64,000 nt of DNA from CBDIHH01 sp965279095. Its GTDB lineage: Bacteria; Pseudomonadota; Alphaproteobacteria; Caulobacterales; Caulobacteraceae. Position 1 is the first letter of the stretch; every line of letters begins with the position of its first letter. Of the stretch, positions 59,086 through 64,000 are shown piece by piece. Made by a program: the position numbers and the translations under genes. The notes below the pieces were generated by a model that saw only the letters and a list, made by a program, of their open reading frames with translations, was not told where the DNA came from and made no database searches. The DNA lies in assembly GCA_965279095.1 (NCBI GenBank), contig CBDIHH010000006.1, forward strand, positions 372,001-436,000. The letters are read 5' to 3'.

Positions 59086-60150
59086 TCACCAGGCCGGCTG
59101 CAGGCGCACGGTGGCGGGCGCGCGGTTCGCCGTGGTGGGAAGCAGATAGAGCCCCGCCAGGGTCGCCACGGTCCGAGCCATCAGCCCCACCCGTTGCAGG
59201 CCGCCGACGAGGCCGCCGCGGGCCTTGGCCCCGGCCATGGCGGCGGCGATGGCGACCAGCTGGTCCATGCCGGAGCGGAACCGCGGGTGGTCGATATCCA
59301 GGACGATGGGGAAAACCTGCTTGGATATTTCCGAGCAGATGCGGAACACCTGATAGTCGTATTCCGTGGGATCCAGTCCCAGCGCCGCATGGAACTTCGG
59401 CCGGGCGTGGTCGCGGATATACATCGTGGCGTACACCGACAGCAGGAAGAACTTGATCCACAGCACATTGCCGCCGCGCAGCAACGACGGGTCCGCGCGC
59501 ATCAGCAGGGCGAAGGCGTCGCCATGGCGGAACTCGTCGGCGCACCATTCCTTGAACCATTTGAAGATGGGATGGAACCGCATCTCGGGATGGCGTTCCA
59601 GTTGGCGGAAGATGGCGATGTAGCGTGAATAGCCGATCTTCTCCGACAGGTAGACGGCGTAGAAGATGAACTTCGGCTTGAAGAAGGTGTATTTCTTCGT
59701 CTTGGTCAAAAAGCCGAGGTCGACGCCGATGCCGAAGTCCTTCAGGGACTCATTGATGAAGCCGGCGTGCCGGGCCTCGTCGCGGCTCATGTATTTGAAC
59801 AGGGCCTTGATGTCGGGGTTGTTCACCCGCTTGACGATCTCGGCGTAGAGGACGCAGCCCGAAAATTCGGCGGTCAGCGAACTGACCAGGAAATCGACGA
59901 ATTCCTGGCGCAGGCCGGGCTCGAGGTCTTCGAGGATGTTCTCGAACGCCTGGGTGCGGCGAAAGTGATCCCGGTTGGGATCCGACGCCATTTCCGCCAG
60001 CAGGGCGTTCCACTCCGACCGCACGGCGCTGACATCGATGCGGTCCATGGCGGCGAAATCGGTGGTGTAGAAGCGCGGGCTCAGCACCGTGTCCTCTTGG
60101 GCGGCCCGCGTCGTCTCGCTGCTGATCGGCCTCGTGGCGGTCAGGGTCAC
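59086..60150 (-). CDS. acsF: Mg-protoporphyrin IX monomethyl ester oxidative cyclase AcsF
   Basis: This 354-residue diiron enzyme forms the fifth ring of bacteriochlorophyll using O2. Iron-binding motifs are SRDEARHAGF and CADEFRHGDAF, with LTAEFSGCVLYAEI earlier. The GTG start at 60150 follows AGGAGG and overlaps the previous stop. Having acsF fits an aerobic phototroph; bchE is not seen in the window. Confidence 0.97.
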   Translation of the reverse strand: MTLTATRPISSETTRAAQEDTVLSPRFYTTDFAAMDRIDVSAVRSEWNALLAEMASDPNRDHFRRTQAFENILEDLEPGLRQEFVDFLVSSLTAEFSGCVLYAEIVKRVNNPDIKALFKYMSRDEARHAGFINESLKDFGIGVDLGFLTKTKKYTFFKPKFIFYAVYLSEKIGYSRYIAIFRQLERHPEMRFHPIFKWFKEWCADEFRHGDAFALLMRADPSLLRGGNVLWIKFFLLSVYATMYIRDHARPKFHAALGLDPTEYDYQVFRICSEISKQVFPIVLDIDHPRFRSGMDQLVAIAAAMAGAKARGGLVGGLQRVGLMARTVATLAGLYLLPTTANRAPATVRLQPAW

Positions 60151-60452
60151 GGCATCCTCCTGGTCGTAAAGCTGACTTCGTAGAGTTCGGAAAGTTCGAG
60201 GCGCGACGCCAGGCGGGTGAACTGGCGCTCCAGCCAACCGGCCCGCTCGACGGTGGCCTCCCGGCGCAGCAGCAGCTTCTCCCCGAAGGCCACCCGGATG
60301 GGATCCCCGTGAACCTGCACCCGGTCACCGGGCCGCAGATCGAACTGCTGGTCCAGGTCCACATGGGCGTGGAGGCTCTCCTCGGTGTGCTCGATCTCGA
60401 TGGTGCAGGGCGTGTGGTGCACCCGGCGGCCGAGGAAGGGGAGGGCGGTCAT
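60147..60452 (-). CDS. Small conserved protein of the puh operon
   Basis: This 101-residue protein (MTALPFLGRRVHHTPCTIEI, then DLRPGDRVQVHGDPIRV) is beta-rich and stands between puhC and acsF in many photosynthesis clusters. Its function is unknown; a part in cyclase or assembly has been supposed because of position. It overlaps both neighbours by four bases. Confidence 0.75.
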   Translation of the reverse strand: MTALPFLGRRVHHTPCTIEIEHTEESLHAHVDLDQQFDLRPGDRVQVHGDPIRVAFGEKLLLRREATVERAGWLERQFTRLASRLELSELYEVSFTTRRMP

Positions 60453-60916
60453 GGGCGCTGCGCCTCGCCGTCGAGCAGCGTCAGGAACGCCGTCTTGTTG
60501 GTCGAGCCGAAGGCGTCCAGTTCGATGCGGCGGCCGGTGGCGGTGTCGTCGATGGCGAGCCGACCGTCGGGCCAGGACGACAGGCGGAAGGGCGGTCCGG
60601 CGCCGATGTCCAGCCCCCGCCGCTCGCGCGCCAATCCGCGCATGACTCCCCGGATGAAGCCGTTGGTGCCTGGCGCCAGACTGGCGACCATCCGCCCCCC
60701 GGGGCTTTCACGCACCGTGACCGAGCCGTCCGCCTCGTCGGTGAAGCGCAATTCCACCGAGCGCGACGGGGCGGGCTCTGCCTGCTCCGCGGAGGGCGCC
60801 GGCGCGCTGAGCCTCGCCACGCGCCCCACCGTGGTGGCCACCAGGGCGAAGCCCACGAGGGCCGACGCCGCGATCAGGGCGCTTTTGGGAAACGGGTCTT
60901 TGTTGACGGCGCTCAT
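60449..60916 (-). CDS. puhC: Photosynthetic complex assembly protein PuhC
   Basis: This 155-residue protein has one N-terminal membrane anchor (ALIAASALVGFALVATTVG) and a periplasmic domain with VRESPGGRMVASLAPGTNGF and a conserved GxTNxxAF near the end (GSTNKTAFLTLL). PuhC helps organise the LH1-reaction centre core. It is in the standard order puhA-puhB-puhC. Confidence 0.92.
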   Translation of the reverse strand: MSAVNKDPFPKSALIAASALVGFALVATTVGRVARLSAPAPSAEQAEPAPSRSVELRFTDEADGSVTVRESPGGRMVASLAPGTNGFIRGVMRGLARERRGLDIGAGPPFRLSSWPDGRLAIDDTATGRRIELDAFGSTNKTAFLTLLDGEAQRP

Positions 60917-60931
60917 GGCTGGCTCCGGAAC

Positions 60932-61588
60932 TCAGGCGACGGCGGCGCTGATTTGGCGGGGTTCGCCCTCGCCGGCGGGGGCGAGCAGCGCCAGATCCTG
61001 CCGTTCGATCGGCATCTGGGCGCTGATGGCCGAGGTCAGGATGCCGGCGACCCGGTGCGCGTCGGGGATGGCGCGCAGGGTCGGCTGGGGCTGGCCGATG
61101 CGCCACGGCCGGGCGTGGGGCCAAAGCTGCAGCAGCGCGATGCGGTTGGGCGACTTCAGCACCAGGGCCACGTCGCCGCGACCGCCGCCCATGGCCTTCA
61201 TCGACCCGCCTTCGATGACCTTGAAGGGGATGTTGATGGCCTTGGTCAGGGCCACGCCGAAGCGCAGCACCACCCGGCGGTTGGTGATGGTGTAGACCGT
61301 CGTGCGGCTGTTCAACCAGGCCAGCAGGGACAGCACGCCCAGGGCCACGAGGGCGATGGGCGTGACCAGCAGGGCGCTCTCCACCGCCGGCTGCAGCGCC
61401 TGGCCGCCGCGCAGGGCGTCAGCGACCCGCCAGACCAGCATGACGGCGAAATAGGCGGCCACGGCGCGGACGTGGAAGGCCTGCTGCGCGAGGGTGAACC
61501 AGTCCGGAGCCCCTTGCCAAAGGATCTCCTCGCCTGGGGGCAGATCGCCGGGCAGGCCCCGGATCGGCTCGAAGTCGTGCTCGATCAT
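60932..61588 (-). CDS. puhB: Photosynthetic complex assembly protein PuhB
   Basis: This 218-residue membrane protein has PGLPGDLPPGEEILWQG-type N-terminus, two or three membrane helices and a bacterial PH-like domain (TVYTITNRRVVLRFGVAL). It assists reaction-centre assembly. The start overlaps the puhA stop by four bases. Confidence 0.94.
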   Translation of the reverse strand: MIEHDFEPIRGLPGDLPPGEEILWQGAPDWFTLAQQAFHVRAVAAYFAVMLVWRVADALRGGQALQPAVESALLVTPIALVALGVLSLLAWLNSRTTVYTITNRRVVLRFGVALTKAINIPFKVIEGGSMKAMGGGRGDVALVLKSPNRIALLQLWPHARPWRIGQPQPTLRAIPDAHRVAGILTSAISAQMPIERQDLALLAPAGEGEPRQISAAVA

Positions 61589-62361
61589 AGCAGGGGCTCC
61601 GAACGGTCGGCCGTGGCGTAGAGGTAGCCGCCGCCGTAGTAGGCGCAGACCCGCTCTTCCTCATCGAGGGTGACCTGATCGGCGTGGGCCAGGGAAGGGA
61701 CGCCCTGGAATTGCGAGGCCAGGATGGCGTCCACCCGGATCACCTGCCGGCGTTTGTCGACCACCGACATGGCCATCGGCAGGAGCACCCGGCGGCCGCC
61801 CTCGCCGGTCACGGCCAGCTCCAGGTAGCGGACGATGAACTCGCTCCGGTCGACCCAGACGTCCTCGACGACGCCGGCCACCTGACCGTCCGCGCCGAGC
61901 ACCTTCATGCCCCGGGGATCGGGATCACCCTTGTCCACCGAGAAGCCGGTCGCCACCCGCAGGGGCTGCAGCTTCGGCGCGCCGTCGTGCATCAGGTCCG
62001 GAACCTGGGCCCGGCGCGCGAACGCGCCCGGACCCACGCCGGCCTGCATCGGATCCCCTGTGGGAATGAGGGGCGATCCGGGGGCGCGCGACGAGGGCCG
62101 CGCCGCCACCTCCTGGCTCTCGCGCTGGCTGTTGGGCTTTTGGACCACGCCGCCGCCGTGGGGCAGACGGAAGGTCTTGGGCTGGGCGAAGAACAGCAGG
62201 CCGGGGGTCGGCTCCAGCCGTCCGGATTCGCTTTCCAGCGGGTAGCCCTCTCGCCGGTCCTCTCGGCGCAGATAGAGCACCAACCCCAGGAAGAAGAGGG
62301 TGAAGGACAGAAGGATGAGGGCTGTCAGGTCGAACGTGCCGAAGAATTCGATGGTGTGCAT
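61585..62361 (-). CDS. puhA: Photosynthetic reaction centre H subunit
   Basis: This 258-residue protein has one N-terminal membrane helix (LTALILLSFTLFFLGLVLYL) followed by RREDRREGYPLE and a cytoplasmic domain with KVLGADGQVAGVVEDVWVD and the C-terminal GYLYATADR. It caps the L/M core and helps protons reach the quinone. The ATG at 62361 follows GGAGGTGCG; a GTG at 62364 is also in frame. The start overlaps the lhaA stop. Confidence 0.96.
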   Translation of the reverse strand: MHTIEFFGTFDLTALILLSFTLFFLGLVLYLRREDRREGYPLESESGRLEPTPGLLFFAQPKTFRLPHGGGVVQKPNSQRESQEVAARPSSRAPGSPLIPTGDPMQAGVGPGAFARRAQVPDLMHDGAPKLQPLRVATGFSVDKGDPDPRGMKVLGADGQVAGVVEDVWVDRSEFIVRYLELAVTGEGGRRVLLPMAMSVVDKRRQVIRVDAILASQFQGVPSLAHADQVTLDEEERVCAYYGGGYLYATADRSEPLL

Positions 62362-63890
62362 CACGCACCTCCGGTTGGTGTCAGTTCAGGCGGGGAATCC
62401 AGCCAGGGCAGACGCGCGGGTTGAGCCGTCGCGCGATCGGCGGCGCCCGATCGGACCAGGGGCCCGATCGCCACGAGGGTGCCGAACAGAAGGCACAACT
62501 CGATCAGGTAGACGGCCGTGTAGCCGGTGGCCGAGCCGGTCAGGGCCGGCCCCAGCCGCCCGGCGGCGGCCAGGGAGCCGATGAGGTCGCACAGCAGGCC
62601 GCCCGCGGCGATGGCGAGACCGGCGGCGGCGGCCTGGACCGCGCCCCAGGCGCCGAGGGCCAGCCCCGCCGCGTCGCCCGCGGCCATGGCCATGGAGGCG
62701 GTGAGGGTGCCGTGGGCGAACAGGCCGGCGCCCAGGCCCACCAGGGCGACGCCGGCGGCGAACAGGGCGGGGGAGTGCACGGGGGCGGCGAAGATCACAG
62801 CGGCGAAGGCGACCAGCCCGGCCATGGCGCCGAAGCCGGCGACCCGGTAGGGGTCGGCCCCGCGGTTGAGCGCGCGGGCGGCCAGGCCCAGACCGGCGCC
62901 GCCGCCGATCGCCAGCAGGGCGGTGAAGGCGGTGGTGGCGCCCACGGGCAAGTGCAGCACCTTGCCGCCGTAGGGCTCGAGCAGCACGTCCTGCATGCTG
63001 AAGGCGACGGTGCCCATGCCGATGGCCACCAGCCGGCGACGGGCCCGGCCCAGCTTCATATAGGCGCGCCAGGACTCGCCGAAGCCGATGGTGGGCTTGC
63101 CGTCCGGCGCCCGGTTCGGATTGCGCGGCTCCTGCTTCCACAGGGCGACCCCGTTCAGCACCATGGTGATCACCGCGGCGCCCTGGATGCACTGGATCAG
63201 CTTCAGCTGGCTGAAGGGGTGCAGCAGCGCGCCGAAACTGACCGCCGTGACCACGGTGCCCAGCAGAAGCATCATGCACAGCAGGGCCACCACCTTGGGC
63301 CGCACATGGGCGGGGGCAAGATCGGTGGCCAGGGCCAGGCCGGCCGTCTGGGTCATATGCAGGCCGACGCCGGTCATCAGGAAGGCCAGGGCCGAGGCCG
63401 CCTGGCCGATCACCGGCGGCCCCCGGCTGTCGCCCGACAGCAGGATCAGGGCGAAGGGCATGATCGCCAGGCCGCCGAACTGCAGCATGGTGCCGAACCA
63501 CAGGTAGGGGACGCGGCGCCAGCCCAGGGCCGATCGGTGGGTGTCGGACTTGTGGCCCACGATCATGCGGATCGGCGAGAACACCATGGGCAGGGCGATC
63601 ATGGTCGCCACCAGCCACGCCGGCAGGCCCAGCTCGACGATCATCACCCGGTTCAGGGTGCCAATGAGCAGCACGGCGGCCATGCCCACCGTGACTTGGA
63701 ACAGCGACAGGCGCAGCAGGCGGGGCAGGGGCAGTTCCGGCGTCGCCGAATCGGCGAAGGGCAGCAGGCCCAGGCCGACATTGCGCCACGACCAGGGCGA
63801 CAGCGGCCGCGGTCCGCCGGCGGGCGGCCCCGTCAGATCGTCTGGCAGGAGCCGCCAGATGCCGACCGGTATGGGCCGCGGCTGCCTCAT
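62361..63890 (-). CDS. lhaA: LH1 assembly protein LhaA (PucC family)
   Basis: This 509-residue protein of ~12 membrane helices belongs to the PucC/LhaA branch of the major facilitator superfamily. It has NRVMIVELGLPAWLVATMIA, RMIVGHKSDTHRSALGWRR and SMQDVLLEPYGG. It is needed for assembling LH1. Start overlaps the bchM stop (ATGA) and stop overlaps the puhA start. Confidence 0.95.
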   Translation of the reverse strand: MRQPRPIPVGIWRLLPDDLTGPPAGGPRPLSPWSWRNVGLGLLPFADSATPELPLPRLLRLSLFQVTVGMAAVLLIGTLNRVMIVELGLPAWLVATMIALPMVFSPIRMIVGHKSDTHRSALGWRRVPYLWFGTMLQFGGLAIMPFALILLSGDSRGPPVIGQAASALAFLMTGVGLHMTQTAGLALATDLAPAHVRPKVVALLCMMLLLGTVVTAVSFGALLHPFSQLKLIQCIQGAAVITMVLNGVALWKQEPRNPNRAPDGKPTIGFGESWRAYMKLGRARRRLVAIGMGTVAFSMQDVLLEPYGGKVLHLPVGATTAFTALLAIGGGAGLGLAARALNRGADPYRVAGFGAMAGLVAFAAVIFAAPVHSPALFAAGVALVGLGAGLFAHGTLTASMAMAAGDAAGLALGAWGAVQAAAAGLAIAAGGLLCDLIGSLAAAGRLGPALTGSATGYTAVYLIELCLLFGTLVAIGPLVRSGAADRATAQPARLPWLDSPPELTPTGGA

Positions 63891-64000
63891 CGGCGCACCA
63901 GCTCCATCGCTTGCGAGGTGTAGAAGCCGTTGACGATCCGCTCGGTGCGGCCGATCCGCCAGCCGGCCAGATCCGCGGATTCCTCGATGCCGCGGCGCAG
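63887..64000 (-). CDS. bchM: Mg-protoporphyrin IX methyltransferase BchM, C-terminal end only
   Basis: Only the last 37 codons are in the window. The peptide GWRIGRTERIVNGFYTSQAM and MELVRR end matches the C-terminus of BchM, which uses SAM to methylate the propionate of Mg-protoporphyrin IX, giving the substrate of AcsF. Upstream genes of the usual bchFNBHLM series lie outside the window. Confidence 0.85.
   Translation of the reverse strand: MRRGIEESADLAGWRIGRTERIVNGFYTSQAMELVRR

Overview
The window is high-GC DNA from an alphaproteobacterium that appears to be an aerobic anoxygenic phototroph, probably of the Caulobacterales. That placement rests on a GcrA-like protein and overall gene style, and is inference. 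The photosynthesis genes are type-II reaction centre / bacteriochlorophyll a genes with the oxygen-dependent cyclase acsF.

Bases 1-4650 hold the 3' end of mnmA and then a regulatory and accessory block: a minus-strand coiled-coil protein, an S24 (CI/LexA-like) repressor, a divergent GcrA-like zinc protein with a coupled partner, a higBA toxin-antitoxin pair, a DUF3606 protein and a lipoprotein-type methyltransferase. Next is a non-coding stretch with a perfect 27-bp inverted repeat.

Bases 4650-24020 form a podovirus-like structural module: small terminase, large terminase split into two frames, portal, scaffold, SU10-type (DUF5309-like) capsid, head-tail adaptor, tail and ejection-type proteins, then a lysis cassette (holin-like proteins, M15 endolysin, overlapping Rz/Rz1 spanins). 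Accessory genes are interspersed: YccF, an Xre-RES toxin-antitoxin pair, an M23 peptidase and lipoproteins. No integrase or replication gene is visible. Seven TGC-N5-GCA operator-like sites flank the repressor and abut the -35 boxes of two phage promoters, which suggests one repressor circuit.

Bases 24200-33040 hold two tiny membrane proteins, a 1251-residue secreted RTX protein (SdiA-regulated/phytase-like plus two lamin-tail domains), and a red-light sensing set: heme oxygenase, bacteriophytochrome kinase, NarL-type regulator and a receiver-like protein.

Bases 33050-64000 are a photosynthesis gene cluster. hemE and a DUF3422 gene diverge from bchIDO-crtIB. crtCD lie opposite crtEF, followed by dxs, bchCXYZ and pufBALM. 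Convergent to these on the minus strand are bchM (3' end only), lhaA, puhABC, a small conserved gene, acsF, puhE, hemA and idi. Together they supply isoprenoid precursors (dxs, idi), carotenoids (crt), tetrapyrrole and bacteriochlorophyll (hemA, hemE, bch, acsF), and the LH1-reaction centre with its assembly factors (puf, puh, lhaA). PpsR/CrtJ-like sites (TGT-N12-ACA) sit at the crtI, crtD/crtE, dxs and bchC promoters. No tRNA, rRNA, CRISPR array or insertion sequence was recognised.
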